From assembly GCF_000315425.1 (NCBI RefSeq), contig NZ_JH992923.1, forward strand, positions 1,136,012 to 1,200,011: 64,000 nt of DNA, in the 5' to 3' direction. Positions 19,641 through 28,842 of this stretch are shown one piece after another (the first letter of the stretch is position 1; each line of letters opens with the position of its first letter). The notes beneath the pieces are model-generated. The model saw only the letters and a program-made list of their open reading frames with translations, was not told the DNA's origin and made no database searches. The position numbers were made by a program, and so were the translations under genes. This DNA is from Massilia timonae CCUG 45783 (GTDB taxonomy: Bacteria; Pseudomonadota; Gammaproteobacteria; Burkholderiales; Burkholderiaceae_D).

Positions 19641-21506
19641 AGCTAAAGCGGCAGGTTCGCGCCGTCCAGTGCAGCGCGCGTTGGGGGACAGGGTGAATCC
19701 CGCGAGCTGCAACGCGACCTGGTGGGCGTGCGCTTCACGCACATGTTGCCGCAGGCGCGCCCTTGTGCGATGAGCCTGCTGGAAACGGGTCCGTGCGCGC
19801 AGGAGCGGCTCCGCCGCGCCGTCGTTCAGGCGACGTACGAGGGCCTGGAGCGCATGTTCGGACGCGGCCCCCGGTGCGCCGTTGCGGGCGGACCGATGCT
19901 GTTCGACGGCCACACGCACCCCATCGTCCTCGACCAGCCGGAGCTCGGCGGTCGACAGGACGACGCCCGACGCCGCCCGCAGGGACACGATGACGCTATG
20001 GCCGCTGTAACAGGCGCGATCGTAGGTGGCGACACAGTGCCGCATGAGCATGCCCTCCGCATGGAGTTGTCCGGCGTTGGTCAGTTCGGCGACAGTCACC
20101 TCGCCGAAGCGCATCGGCTGCGGAAGAATGGCGGGCCAGGCGGCGACGTCGGGCTCGTGCGCCGGCGTGCCTGGCGCTACGAAAGCATCCGCATGCCATT
20201 GGCGCGACAGGGCCAGCAATCGCCGCAGGCCAATCCCTGCAGCCCAGCGCAGGACAGCGTCCAGCGCGCCCTCGGCACTGGCATCGTCCCTGTCCTGTAC
20301 AGCCTCGACCAGCGTACCCAGGAAGTCGGACGCATCCGCACATTCGGCAGCAAAACCCTGCTGATCGCGCCGCATGGCATCCAGGGCCCATCCGGGCTGC
20401 CGGCATTCGGCCAGCCAGCGCTGCATGCACGGGCCGTGCTGCACCGACCATGCGCTCATCCGGAGATCGCCACGATCGTCGCGGAAGCTGAAGACCCGGG
20501 CAAGCACGCCACAAAGCTGCATGAGACCGTCGAACTGCGCCGGCGACTGCGGGCGCCGCTCGGAAGGGAGCCAGGACAAGGCTGCCAGCAGCCTGCGCAG
20601 CCGGACATCGTCCAACTGCCAGTTCCCCGGCAGCGTCCTGCCGTTCAACCATCGGACCACCTCGCGCGGCACGTCAAAGGCGCGGGCGACGGCATCGTGC
20701 AAAGGCTCGGCGCAATCGATCGCTGCGCGTATGGTCGCCACTTCGCGCAAGATCCGGCCCCGTTCCGGTGCTGTAAGGAGCCGCGATAACCAGGGCAGTG
20801 CGCGCAAGGCCTGGACCCGGTAGCGGCTCTGTCCACCATCGCCGACAATGAAGTTGTACACGGCCAGGCGATCGAGCGGATGTCCGTACACGCTGCGTGC
20901 GTTCGCCACGTACGTCCGGGCCTGAACATCCAGGACGTTCACGTACGCCGCCATCGCGGGCTCGCCATGGCCGTCTACCGGGCCGCAGCCGCTCCGATCG
21001 GGCAGCGCGTCCGGCAGTCTTTCCAGCGCTCCCAGGCCGCGTCCCGTCCGCTGTCGATTGACGACGCACAGCATGAGTTTCTCGACCTGCGACGCTGCCA
21101 TGACCGGGCGCGGGAGGTGCGCGGCATTTCGCTCCAGGCTTGCCCGAATTGCGCCATATCCGGCTGCCTGAAGTGCGCCCGCAATCTCACGATCGACGTC
21201 GGCGAAGAAGCTTTCGTCATAACCATGCTGCGGCAGTACTTGGGCCAGCACCCGGCACGCGTCGACCAGTGCATCTCGTGGTCCCTGTATGCCAATTCCG
21301 TACACTATCCCGCTGCGCAGCACGCAGCGTGCGGATGCAAGGGCGCGGCAGCCGGGCGAACCCGCGAGAGCGCCCAGCGGATCGGCCGTCACATGCATGA
21401 GCAGGAACCGGAGCGGTCCCTGCCCGGCATCACATGTCACCCATTGCATGCACTGGGCGAGCGACGCGGAAAGGAAAGATGGATCGGTAACAGGAAGATG
21501 CATCAT
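19635..21506 (-). CDS. PcfJ-like protein
   Basis: 623 residues from ATG 21506 (an ATG follows directly); a longer upstream frame would run over the promoter region and I reject it. The C-terminal third has the PcfJ-family core: ELTNAGQLHAEGMLMRHCVA, then YSGHSVIVSLR. PcfJ-like proteins are known from conjugative plasmids and mobile elements; their biochemical role is unclear. The N-terminal two thirds is helical without recognisable motif. It is divergent from the 5'-nucleotidase gene, and its promoter carries the 19-bp palindrome at 21548-21566. Confidence 0.75.
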   Translation of the reverse strand: MMHLPVTDPSFLSASLAQCMQWVTCDAGQGPLRFLLMHVTADPLGALAGSPGCRALASARCVLRSGIVYGIGIQGPRDALVDACRVLAQVLPQHGYDESFFADVDREIAGALQAAGYGAIRASLERNAAHLPRPVMAASQVEKLMLCVVNRQRTGRGLGALERLPDALPDRSGCGPVDGHGEPAMAAYVNVLDVQARTYVANARSVYGHPLDRLAVYNFIVGDGGQSRYRVQALRALPWLSRLLTAPERGRILREVATIRAAIDCAEPLHDAVARAFDVPREVVRWLNGRTLPGNWQLDDVRLRRLLAALSWLPSERRPQSPAQFDGLMQLCGVLARVFSFRDDRGDLRMSAWSVQHGPCMQRWLAECRQPGWALDAMRRDQQGFAAECADASDFLGTLVEAVQDRDDASAEGALDAVLRWAAGIGLRRLLALSRQWHADAFVAPGTPAHEPDVAAWPAILPQPMRFGEVTVAELTNAGQLHAEGMLMRHCVATYDRACYSGHSVIVSLRAASGVVLSTAELRLVEDDGVRVAVEQHRSARNGAPGAASEHALQALVRRLNDGAAEPLLRARTRFQQAHRTRARLRQHVREAHAHQVALQLAGFTLSPNARCTGRREPAALAC

Positions 21507-21533
21507 GTGGGCGCGGAAGACGACTGAGCCCTT

Positions 21534-21566
21534 AGTGTGAGGGCAGCTGCGACAACGAACGTCGCA
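21534..21566 (-). promoter_or_regulatory. Palindromic operator/promoter of the PcfJ-like gene
   Basis: On the minus strand: TGCGACG-N5-TGTCGCA (21566-21548), exactly 8 nt, then CACACT (21539-21534) as -10-like hexamer. The gene start is 28 nt further. Same geometry as the other members of this motif family. Confidence 0.7.
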
Positions 21567-21609
21567 CCTGCTGGCGACGGCGCCCCAAGGCACGCCGAAA
21601 GTTACGGCG

Positions 21610-21642
21610 TGCGACATGGCTTGTCGCCGGGGCCCGGACAAT
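21610..21642 (+). promoter_or_regulatory. Palindromic operator/promoter of the 5'-nucleotidase gene
   Basis: TGCGACA-N5-TGTCGCC (21610-21628), 8 nt, then GACAAT (21637-21642). It lies 44 nt upstream of the start codon and back to back with the minus-strand copy at 21548-21566. Confidence 0.75.
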
Positions 21643-21685
21643 GCAACTTATCGGACGCCATTTCCATTCGCCAGCAAGGAGCCCA

Positions 21686-22612
21686 ATGACCGTTCCCGCA
21701 TCCTGTTGTCCTCTTGTGATTGCCGTAACCCCTCGTGCCCTGTTCGACCTGCGTGAAGACGACCAGCCGGTTGAGCTCGACGGACTGGCAGCAGTTGCAG
21801 CCTGTAGACACATGCATGAAGCGGTTCCGCTGCCCCCGGGCAGCGCGTTTTCTTTCATCCGCAAGCTACTGGCGTTGAATACCGGTGGGCGCCGGCAGGT
21901 AGAGGTCGTCCTGGTGTCGGCGGATAGTGCCGATACAGGGCGGCGGGTCCTTCGGTCGATCGGCCACTACCAGTTGCCGATCGCGCGCGCCGCGTTCACG
22001 CGCGACGCGCCATGCCACCGCTATGCCGCAAGCTTTGGTGCGGATCTGTTCCTCTCGACCGACGCCGACGATGTCCATCTCGCGCTCGGCCAGGGAATGG
22101 CCGCCGCGACCGTGATCGAAGGCGCGGCAAGCGAAACCGGAGATGAGATCCTGCGAATCGCCTTCGATGGGGACGCCGTGCTGTTTTCGGACGAAGCCGA
22201 GCAGGTCTACGTGCACGCGGGACTCGACGCGTTCACCCGCAGCGAACATGAAGCACGCCACGTGCCGCTCGAGCCAGGTCCTCTTCGGCCGTTCCTGTTC
22301 CATTTGCACCGTCTCCAGGCCTTGTATGAACGCGAGGCCTGCCCGATCCGCACGGCGCTGGTCACCGCGCGCAGCGTTTCTGCCCACGAACGCGCACTGC
22401 GTACGCTGGATGCCTGGCGCATCGAAGTCGACGAAGCCATGTTCCTGGCCGGGATGGACAAGGGACCGATGTTGCGCTGCTTCGGCGCAGACCTCTTCTT
22501 CGATGACCAGAAACGCAATTGCGACCAGGCGGTTGCTTACGTACCCTGCGCCCACGTGCCGTACGGGATCAAGAACCGCCCTGTGCGCCCGACTCTCCTG
22601 CGGGTGGCCTGA
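21686..22612 (+). CDS. Cytosolic 5'-nucleotidase family protein (NT5C1-like)
   Basis: 308 residues from ATG 21686, preceded by AAGGAG. It is collinear with the bacterial/animal 5'-nucleotidase family of PF06189: LVIAVTPRALFDL at the start, GADLFLSTDADDV, the acidic AFDGDAVLFSDEAE, TALVTARSVSAHERALRTL, and GADLFFDDQ near the end. The family hydrolyses nucleoside monophosphates. Its promoter palindrome places it in the same regulon as the PcfJ-like, AAA+, SLOG and sirtuin genes, so a role in nucleotide or NAD-derived metabolite handling during a stress response is plausible (inference). Confidence 0.85.
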   Translation: MTVPASCCPLVIAVTPRALFDLREDDQPVELDGLAAVAACRHMHEAVPLPPGSAFSFIRKLLALNTGGRRQVEVVLVSADSADTGRRVLRSIGHYQLPIARAAFTRDAPCHRYAASFGADLFLSTDADDVHLALGQGMAAATVIEGAASETGDEILRIAFDGDAVLFSDEAEQVYVHAGLDAFTRSEHEARHVPLEPGPLRPFLFHLHRLQALYEREACPIRTALVTARSVSAHERALRTLDAWRIEVDEAMFLAGMDKGPMLRCFGADLFFDDQKRNCDQAVAYVPCAHVPYGIKNRPVRPTLLRVA

Positions 22613-22624
22613 GACTGCGTATCG

Positions 22625-23101
22625 CTATTCCGATAGCGGCTTGAGCAGGAAAGCCGGCAAGGATGCGCGGAATTCCTCCCGCGTCTGATCGGGAACCATC
22701 CGGAGGTCGAGCACCCATTCGCGCATCACTTCGCCGGCCACGACCTCGAGAATCAGCTCGTCGTTCCAGAAGGTCCTGGGCGGATAGCCCGTCCTTCGCC
22801 GCTCGCCCCTGACCGCACGAATCACGCCGCTGAACCAGGTCGCCGGCATCGGAAATTCGCTGCGCGGGAAAAGAAGCGCCAGCAATGCGTGGGCGCGCGG
22901 CCTGAGCTCCACCATGCACAGAAAGCGGCCCTCGGGCCGGTCCCGGACTTCCCAGGCGGCGTAGTAGCCGTTCGAGCAGCCCGGCCAAGGACTCAGGCGC
23001 GGCCGTGGCGAAAGCAGTGCGAGGCAGGCATTCAGGGGAAACTCCCAGGTCTCGTATGCCGCATCGCCGACCTGAAGGGTTTCTGCGAAATCCATCGTCA
23101 T
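22625..23101 (-). CDS. Hypothetical protein, family with a degraded paralogue at 49397
   Basis: 158 residues, unrecognised. Visible features: LQVGDAAYETWEFPLNACLA near the N-terminus, a central arginine/aromatic-rich part, and TGYPPRTFWNDELILEVVAG. The same two segments recur in the broken frame at 49397-49600, so this is a genuine gene family carried by both islands. Its ATG overlaps the stop of the truncated SLOG gene (TGATG), so the two are translationally coupled. Confidence 0.65.
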   Translation of the reverse strand: MTMDFAETLQVGDAAYETWEFPLNACLALLSPRPRLSPWPGCSNGYYAAWEVRDRPEGRFLCMVELRPRAHALLALLFPRSEFPMPATWFSGVIRAVRGERRRTGYPPRTFWNDELILEVVAGEVMREWVLDLRMVPDQTREEFRASLPAFLLKPLSE

Positions 23102-23376
23102 CAGCCGCCCTCCTGCAGGGGCCCGGCCCGGCCGGTGTCCACTGCCTGAGACAGCACCAGCCGCACCAGCGCGCCGATAGCGGGTGCCGCCGATGCGCGC
23201 GTGCCGGCCACGTTCAGCGTCCTTGCCCGATGCCGGGCCAGGAAGCGCGCCACGTATGCCGGATGCACTCCGGGGCGTACGTGCAGCCAGGGCTTGCCCA
23301 TGCGATCAGCGAACGCCGCAGTCTGACCGCCCGAGACCCGCATGAAGCCGTCGCCGGCCATGAATACGTCTTCCAT
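23101..23376 (-). CDS. Internally deleted SLOG / putative molybdenum carrier protein
   Basis: 91 residues. It begins like the full-length paralogue at 42918-43412 (MEDVFMAGDGFMRVSGGQT versus MDDVFVPGPGFKLVAGGQT), then jumps to AFADRMGKPWLHVRPGVHP and continues collinearly to the end. About 75 residues, including most of the nucleotide-binding fold, are missing without loss of frame. The enzyme or sensor function is probably gone, yet the reading frame and the operator upstream are kept. It heads a two-gene unit with the 22625 gene. Confidence 0.7.
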   Translation of the reverse strand: MEDVFMAGDGFMRVSGGQTAAFADRMGKPWLHVRPGVHPAYVARFLARHRARTLNVAGTRASAAPAIGALVRLVLSQAVDTGRAGPLQEGG

Positions 23377-23421
23377 TCATCCTCCCATAGGCATTCAACG
23401 GATCCCATTCTGGCCGCACCC

Positions 23422-23454
23422 TGCGACACAGCGTGTCGCAGGGGTATGGACAAT
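23422..23454 (+). promoter_or_regulatory. Palindromic operator/promoter of AAA+ gene 1
   Basis: Perfect palindrome arms: TGCGACA-CAGCG-TGTCGCA (23422-23440), 8 nt, then GACAAT (23449-23454); the start codon is 11 nt further. Read leftward, the same palindrome could serve the truncated SLOG gene, with a weaker CCAGAA at the equivalent position. Confidence 0.75.
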
Positions 23455-23465
23455 GACTTCATCAC

Positions 23466-25559
23466 ATGGAGGAACTGAATGAACAACGCCGCCGCACTAC
23501 CACCCCCGCCATTGCCCCGATTGTCCACCTCTGGATCCTTCGCATCCTCATGCCGCTTGGTGGCCATCGCGAACTGGTCAGGCCGCGCGGCTTCAAGGAG
23601 GAAGGTGTTGCTCGCGTGCTGGGACTGGAGAAATGGATCGATCCGGAAGACTTCGACTTCGATCCCGCGGTTGTCCGCACCCGCCTGCGCGAGCTTCACC
23701 GCCAGGCCGAGCGTACGGCGGAGCGCGCGCTGCCCGCGGTCCTGGAAGCCAACCTGAAGCGCCTGGCTGCCCTGGTCGGCATGTCCGATACCGAGTGCCG
23801 GATCCTCGGTTTCGCCACCATGCTGCACCATGAGCGCGATCTCGACAGCGCGGCGGACACGCTGGGAGCCCTGTCGTCCTCCGCGATCGTCGACGTGCTG
23901 GCCGCGTTGCTCGACTTGCCGGAGCATGAGGTGCGCGGCGCACTGTCGATCCAGGGCGTGCTGGCGCGTTCCGGCCTGCTCAGCGTGGACCGCTCCGGCA
24001 CCAAGCTGTTGCGTGGCAAACTTGACCTGCTGTCCGACCAGTTCGCCGATTCGATCCTGAAATCAGAATCGGACCCGGTCGTCCTGCTGCGCGACATGGT
24101 CGCGCCAAGCACGCCGGCGCGCCTGTCGCTGGCTGACTTCAGCCACCTCGACGAAGCGCTGGCCATCCTGAAGCCCTACCTTGCACAAGCCGTCGCCGGC
24201 AGCCAGCAAGGCGTCAACATCTTCGTTTATGGCGCGCCGGGGACCGGCAAGAGCGAGCTGGCGCGGGCGCTGGCCGCGGTGCTCGAGTGCGAGCTGTTCG
24301 AGGTCGCAAGCGAGGACGAGGACGGCGACCCGGTCACCGGCGAGCGCCGGCTGCGCGCCTATCGTGCAGCCCAAAGCTTTTTTGATCGGCGCCGCGCCAT
24401 GCTGCTGTTCGACGAGGTCGAAGATGTCTTTGGCGACAGCGGCAATCGATTTGGCCTTCACAGCACTGCGCAGCGCCGCAAAGCCTGGCTGAACCGCACA
24501 CTCGAGCAAAACCGTGTGCCGACCCTGTGGCTGTCGAACTCGATCGACGGCATCGATCCAGCCTTCATGCGGCGCTTCGACGTGCTGGTCGAGGTGCAGG
24601 TGCCGCCACGTGCCCAGCGCGAGCGGATCCTGCAGGCGACCTGTGGCGACCTGGCCGGCGCCCCGACGCTCGCGCGCATGGCGTAGGCCGAGGCGCTCGC
24701 GCCAGCCGTGGTCGACCGCGCCGCCTCGGTGGTGCGTGCGATCCGCGGCCAGTTCGACGCGGCAGGGAGCGCACGTGCGCTCGAATGGCTCACCAGCCGC
24801 ACGCTGGAAGCGCAAGGCCATCCGGGACTGGATGCGGGCGCAGCATGCCAACTGCCCAGCCACTACGATCCCGCCATCCTGAACGCCGATGCCGACCTCT
24901 CCCGGCTGGCGGCCGGGCTCGCACGGAATCGCAGCGCGCGGCTGTGCCTGTACGGTCCGCCCGGCACGGGAAAGAGCGCGTTCGGCCGCTGGCTGGCGGA
25001 CCGGCTCGGCATGCCACTGCTGCTGAAAAGCGCGTCGGACCTGATGTCGAAATGGGTGGGCGACAGCGAAAAAGCGATCGCGGCCGCCTTCCGCCAGGCC
25101 GAACGCGAAGGCGCGCTCCTGATGCTCGACGAGATCGACAGCTTCCTGCGCAAGCGCGAGGGTGCACAGCACTCCTGGGAAGTCACCGGCGTCAACGAAA
25201 TGCTGACCCGCATGGAAGGCTTCGGTGGGGTGTTCATCGCATCGACGAACCTGATGGAGGCTATCGATGCGGCAGCGCTGCGGCGCTTCGACTTGAAGAT
25301 TCGGTTCGACTACCTGGGACCGGACCAGGCAGCGCTGATGCTGGCGCGCCAATCCACGCTTCTGGAGCTGGCGCCGCCGGAAAAAGCCGAGCTGGCACGG
25401 GTACGCCGCCTCGCACTGTTGACGCCAGGCGACTTTGCCGCCCTCGCCCGCCGCCATCGCTTCACGCCATTTACCGGTTGCGCTCAGTTCGTCGACGGAC
25501 TGGAGCAGGAATGCGCGCTCAAGCGCGGCAAGTCTGCAGGGATCGGTTTCCTGGCGTGA
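23466..25559 (+). pseudogene. Double AAA+ ATPase, copy 1, with one internal amber codon
   Basis: 698 codons if the TAG at 24684-24686 (codon 407) is read through; otherwise open. A helical N-terminal domain of about 230 residues is followed by AAA+ domain 1 (Walker A YGAPGTGKSELA near 256, Walker B LLFDEVEDVFGD) and AAA+ domain 2 (YGPPGTGKSAFG near 497, LLMLDEIDSFL, arginines in AALRRFD). Closest in layout to Cdc48-type tandem ATPases. The paralogue at 44358 has arginine (AGG) where this gene has TAG. The stop separates the two ATPase modules. Either a nonsense mutation or suppressed/readthrough translation; no new start with a ribosome site follows. A PD-(D/E)XK-like gene lies directly downstream. 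Confidence 0.8.
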
Positions 25560-25574
25560 AGTGCACGGCCAGGT

Positions 25575-25605
25575 TATTTCTTTTAGGCAATAATGGTGCA
25601 ATAAT
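25575..25605 (+). promoter_or_regulatory. TATTTC-type shared promoter ahead of the PD-(D/E)XK-like gene
   Basis: TATTTC (25575-25580), N5, GGCAAT (25586-25591), N8, AATAAT (25600-25605). The same arrangement stands before the DUF2779 gene, the WYL operon and the caspase-like gene. Confidence 0.6.
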
Positions 25606-25618
25606 TGAGTTTTGGAAA

Positions 25619-27007
25619 ATGAGAACCGATATGCTTCAAACTATTCTTGATGATCTGTGGCGTAACTGGATGTTCCGCATCAGTTTGTCGTCGAACGAAC
25701 TTTTCCATTCGAATTTCCTGCAAACGGTTCTTGGCGAACAGGAGTCGGACGAGGAAGACGACAAGACCTGTCTGAGCTCCTGGGAGCGGGTCATGGCATT
25801 GGCTACCTGGGCGAGGCTGGATCCTGCCTGGATCGCGGACATCCAGAAGAAATTCGGCAGCTACCCTGTCGCTGTATACCGGGAGTGGAAACAGCTTGAC
25901 TTGGCCGTCGTCGTTCGCGTTCCGGAAGGGGCAAAACAAGGGAGCGAAGTCGTGTTGTTCGCCCTCGAGCTGAAAATCAAGTCCTATCCCTCACGCACCC
26001 AACTCGAAGGCTATCTGGATGTGATGAAAACGCACAGCGGGGACAAGTGGAGCTTTGAACCGCAGCTGGTCTTGCTGTCGCTGATTACCCCGTTGGAGGA
26101 CCTGGATGCACTGCCCGGGCTCACAACCATGGATTTCGCTCAGCTGGCACGCGGCCTTCAGGGGCTTGCTTCATCCAGCGGCACGCTGGCGCCGGCGATC
26201 GCGGAATACGTACGATGCTGCGACGCGCTGTACCGGCTGAGCCAGTGCTGGAAGGATCAGCTGGGGCCAGAAACCACGCTCCGGGACGTCATCGGGATGC
26301 GTTCGACCTACCGGCGGCTGAATCCCATCTGGTCGAAACTGTGCGCCGCCTATGTGTGCGAACTGGTGAAACAAGAGATGGAAGGATTTGACGTGCCGGA
26401 CGGTCTTGAATTGAGGACGGTACCCGGCTTCTCGAACGCCAACTGGAGTGCGGATTTGCTCTGGTGCAGGCGGGATCATCCCGGTACCGCAAAGAAGCGC
26501 GGAAACAGCGCGACCGACGTGATCGCCAAAGTTGGCGTACAGATCGAAGGCGACACGTTGCGCTTCATGCTCAACGCACTCAACGTTGGAACAGGGGGCG
26601 GGACTGCGCGCAGCATCGTCGAGGCGGTGTTGATGTCGCAGGCGTCCAGCCACGGCCTGTACCAGCGCCTGCATGCCCTGTACATGCTGCGGCAAGCGCA
26701 AGCCGGGGGCGCCGCCGTCCCGGACACGCGCGATTTCTGGAATAGCCATCGCGGCGTGCTCATTTTTCAAAGCGGATTGCCGGCACTCAGCACTCCGAAA
26801 GACCAGAGCGGATTCAAGCTGACCGGCTATACCAACAGCATTAATTTCGGGCATGCGGATTACCGTCTCAGGCTCGATCCTGTAGTCAGCCTCGGCCAGA
26901 TCAGCAGGATGATCGCAGCCGCGCTAAAAGGCGAATACAACGCCAACGGACATCAGGCTTTCCTGGGCGTGTTGACCGATCGAGCGGCTTTTGTGGTCGC
27001 CGACTGA
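25619..27007 (+). CDS. PD-(D/E)XK-like nuclease superfamily protein
   Basis: 462 residues from ATG 25619, with a second ATG at 25631 as alternative; the frame extends upstream only as a shadow of the AAA+ gene. The N-terminal part has an acidic residue in EWKQLDLAVVV and then VVLFALELKIKSYPS, fitting the D...ExK core of restriction-endonuclease-fold nucleases. The remainder is helical and unassigned. It follows AAA+ copy 1 by 60 nt and has its own promoter of the second family. The parallel position in island 2 is taken by a different nuclease (DUF2779), which suggests an ATPase-nuclease partnership (inference). Confidence 0.6.
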   Translation: MRTDMLQTILDDLWRNWMFRISLSSNELFHSNFLQTVLGEQESDEEDDKTCLSSWERVMALATWARLDPAWIADIQKKFGSYPVAVYREWKQLDLAVVVRVPEGAKQGSEVVLFALELKIKSYPSRTQLEGYLDVMKTHSGDKWSFEPQLVLLSLITPLEDLDALPGLTTMDFAQLARGLQGLASSSGTLAPAIAEYVRCCDALYRLSQCWKDQLGPETTLRDVIGMRSTYRRLNPIWSKLCAAYVCELVKQEMEGFDVPDGLELRTVPGFSNANWSADLLWCRRDHPGTAKKRGNSATDVIAKVGVQIEGDTLRFMLNALNVGTGGGTARSIVEAVLMSQASSHGLYQRLHALYMLRQAQAGGAAVPDTRDFWNSHRGVLIFQSGLPALSTPKDQSGFKLTGYTNSINFGHADYRLRLDPVVSLGQISRMIAAALKGEYNANGHQAFLGVLTDRAAFVVAD

Positions 27008-27127
27008 CGTCGCTCCTTGCTGTATTTTTCCAATAAAACTTTGCCGTCCGGAGATTACAACGCTTGGTGAAATGACATGCACCATTCGCGCAATCCCGCA
27101 TATCCTAGTCGAATGAAAACTCAGCCC

Positions 27128-27158
27128 ATAAAAAAAGCTCGCCGAAGCGAGCTTTTTT
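27128..27158. terminator. Bidirectional terminator next to att copy B
   Basis: A-run, stem AAGCTCGC-CGAA-GCGAGCTT, T-run. A strong intrinsic terminator in either direction, closing the 25619 gene on the plus strand. Matches the hairpin beside copy A. Confidence 0.85.
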
Positions 27159-27190
27159 ACGCTACAAGAGCGGAGTTTCCATTGGAAAAC

Positions 27191-27206
27191 CTCACTCCCA
27201 CTCAAT
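27191..27206. repeat. att copy B: duplicate of the guaA 3' end
   Basis: CTCACTCCCACTCAAT, one mismatch to the guaA end at 56171; reads IEWE-stop on the minus strand without a guaA gene. GAGTTTCC-type sequence before and GAGATAAGCC after the core are shared with copy A. Confidence 0.75.
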
Positions 27207-27266
27207 CATCAATTTGAGAGATAAGCCCCTGATTTAACAAGCCTTCTCTCCCGAAAAACTCATCAT

Positions 27267-27284
27267 TACCATGGTGAGTACCAT
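27267..27284. repeat. Paired TACCAT boxes inside att copy B
   Basis: TACCAT at 27267 and 27279, 12 bp apart and beginning 61 bp past the core, exactly as in copy A. Confidence 0.5.
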
Positions 27285-27316
27285 TGAAACTCTGCAATCG
27301 CGGACAATTGCGTCCT

Positions 27317-28366
27317 TCAACGATAACGCCAGGGCTCGACATCGAACCTGGCATCGTTGGTCGCAAGGCCGGCGTCAATCAACACGCGCAGGAGCACAGC
27401 TTTAAGTTCATCCGCCCTAGCTCCGGTGTACTCGCTGTTATGAAGCGGTTGCGCCGGGATGAAACGCTGCGAATGCTTCACCGGATCGTCTTCCGTGATG
27501 TCAATGATGAGGTGCATAATCAGCCCGGGCATCCCGTCGGTCGGCCGGATCCCACGCGTGCCAATGCTCGCAGACGTACGATCCTGGTTGATGTATACGG
27601 CCAGACCACCAGGCAGATCTTTGACCGGTTCGTGCATCTCCTGCAGCGTTCTGGCGCTGCAGAATGTGCCCATGTTCGCCCGGCGGGGCGTCGAATGCGG
27701 ATGCAGCAAAGCGCTGACTGAAGGACAGTTCCGGACGAGATAATCGCCGAGCGCCGCGTACACTTGGTTCAGGGCCGTCTGCACCTGGCGGGTTGTTCGC
27801 CCATTTTGCGTGCGGGCGCGATCCGACACTAAATCGAATCGCTGGTGGTCGACGATCACTTCGTCCCCACGCAAACGGTTCTGATGGGGATCGAACGGCA
27901 GAACGGCACGCTCCAACGTGCGCCCATCCGGCGTGATGCATCCTGACCGGTAGTGCGCCTGAACGCCACGATACCAATCGCTCTCTGGCACGAAATGGAG
28001 GTCCATTATTTCCACGAGCGTAGGATTGCCCGGTATGACCAACCGGTCGCGCACGATGTCTGCGATTAGCGCCGCTATCGCGCGTGCGTGTCCGTCGACG
28101 CGAGCAAAACACGCATTCGCATCGCCAGCGCGGTTCGCGTCGACGGTGCCATCGGTGTCTTCGAATCCGCGCGTGAGAAGCGCAGTTAGCCGGATGACCT
28201 CACGGCAGAGGCCATCGACTTCGACGTACACACGGTAATACACTGGCCAGTGTCGGACGGTCACGTTTGGCCCGGCAAACAGGCCGAACACCAAATTGCC
28301 CAGCTCTGTCAGTTCGCGTAGCAGATATGGCGAATTTGTGGCCTCGATTATCGTGGTCTGTTTCAA
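27317..28366 (-). CDS. Hypothetical protein, first gene of island 2
   Basis: 349 residues. I choose TTG 28366 because GAAGGAG lies 6 nt upstream; a start 15 nt earlier would put that ribosome site inside the gene. No family is recognised. The protein opens KQTTIIEATNSPYLLREL and has the segment MPGLIMHLIIDITEDDP near its end. Base composition is somewhat less GC-rich than the neighbours, consistent with acquired DNA. The gene ends close to att copy B. Confidence 0.6.
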   Translation of the reverse strand: MKQTTIIEATNSPYLLRELTELGNLVFGLFAGPNVTVRHWPVYYRVYVEVDGLCREVIRLTALLTRGFEDTDGTVDANRAGDANACFARVDGHARAIAALIADIVRDRLVIPGNPTLVEIMDLHFVPESDWYRGVQAHYRSGCITPDGRTLERAVLPFDPHQNRLRGDEVIVDHQRFDLVSDRARTQNGRTTRQVQTALNQVYAALGDYLVRNCPSVSALLHPHSTPRRANMGTFCSARTLQEMHEPVKDLPGGLAVYINQDRTSASIGTRGIRPTDGMPGLIMHLIIDITEDDPVKHSQRFIPAQPLHNSEYTGARADELKAVLLRVLIDAGLATNDARFDVEPWRYR

Positions 28367-28842
28367 TACGTTCTCCTTCAACTATACGGTCTCCGCGACT
28401 TGCTCCCCCGGACAGTACCCATATAGTGCAACGGCATCGCGACAAAATACGTCGCACATTAAGCCTTGAGAGCCCACCAAACGACAACTATCCCAAAGCT
28501 AGCGATCATCGGCTTCGTCACACAAGTCATACAGTTCGGTAAGTAGCGTCGCTACCTCGTCAAGGATTTGCTCATAGGACGCGCAAGCTGTGCGCATGTG
28601 CTGTCATCATTATTTATAAGCGTCCTCGAACCGTATAACCGCTTACGACAGTCCGGTCGACATTGAGACAGCAAGCAATCGAACTGTGCCAAACTGCCAG
28701 CGCAAGCAGGGTTTGGCGCTCAATGCCGACCACCATACAGCGCTAACAGGTTGCCATCCGGAAATGATGGACCTGTACGGAACGGCCACAATTGTTGATA
28801 ATAGGAAATCTCGCGCCTTGCTCAAACTATCATTCCGTTCCC
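28367..28842. other. Intergenic region between divergent genes
   Basis: About 475 bases between the hypothetical gene (minus) and the NERD-helicase gene (plus). No supported gene. Moderately AT-rich and presumably carries both promoters. Confidence 0.4.

Noticed and set aside
24527..25618. Apparent long N-terminal extension of the PD-(D/E)XK-like gene
   Set aside because: It is the out-of-frame shadow of the AAA+ coding sequence (arginine/proline/alanine-rich); the real start is at 25619 after the intergenic promoter.
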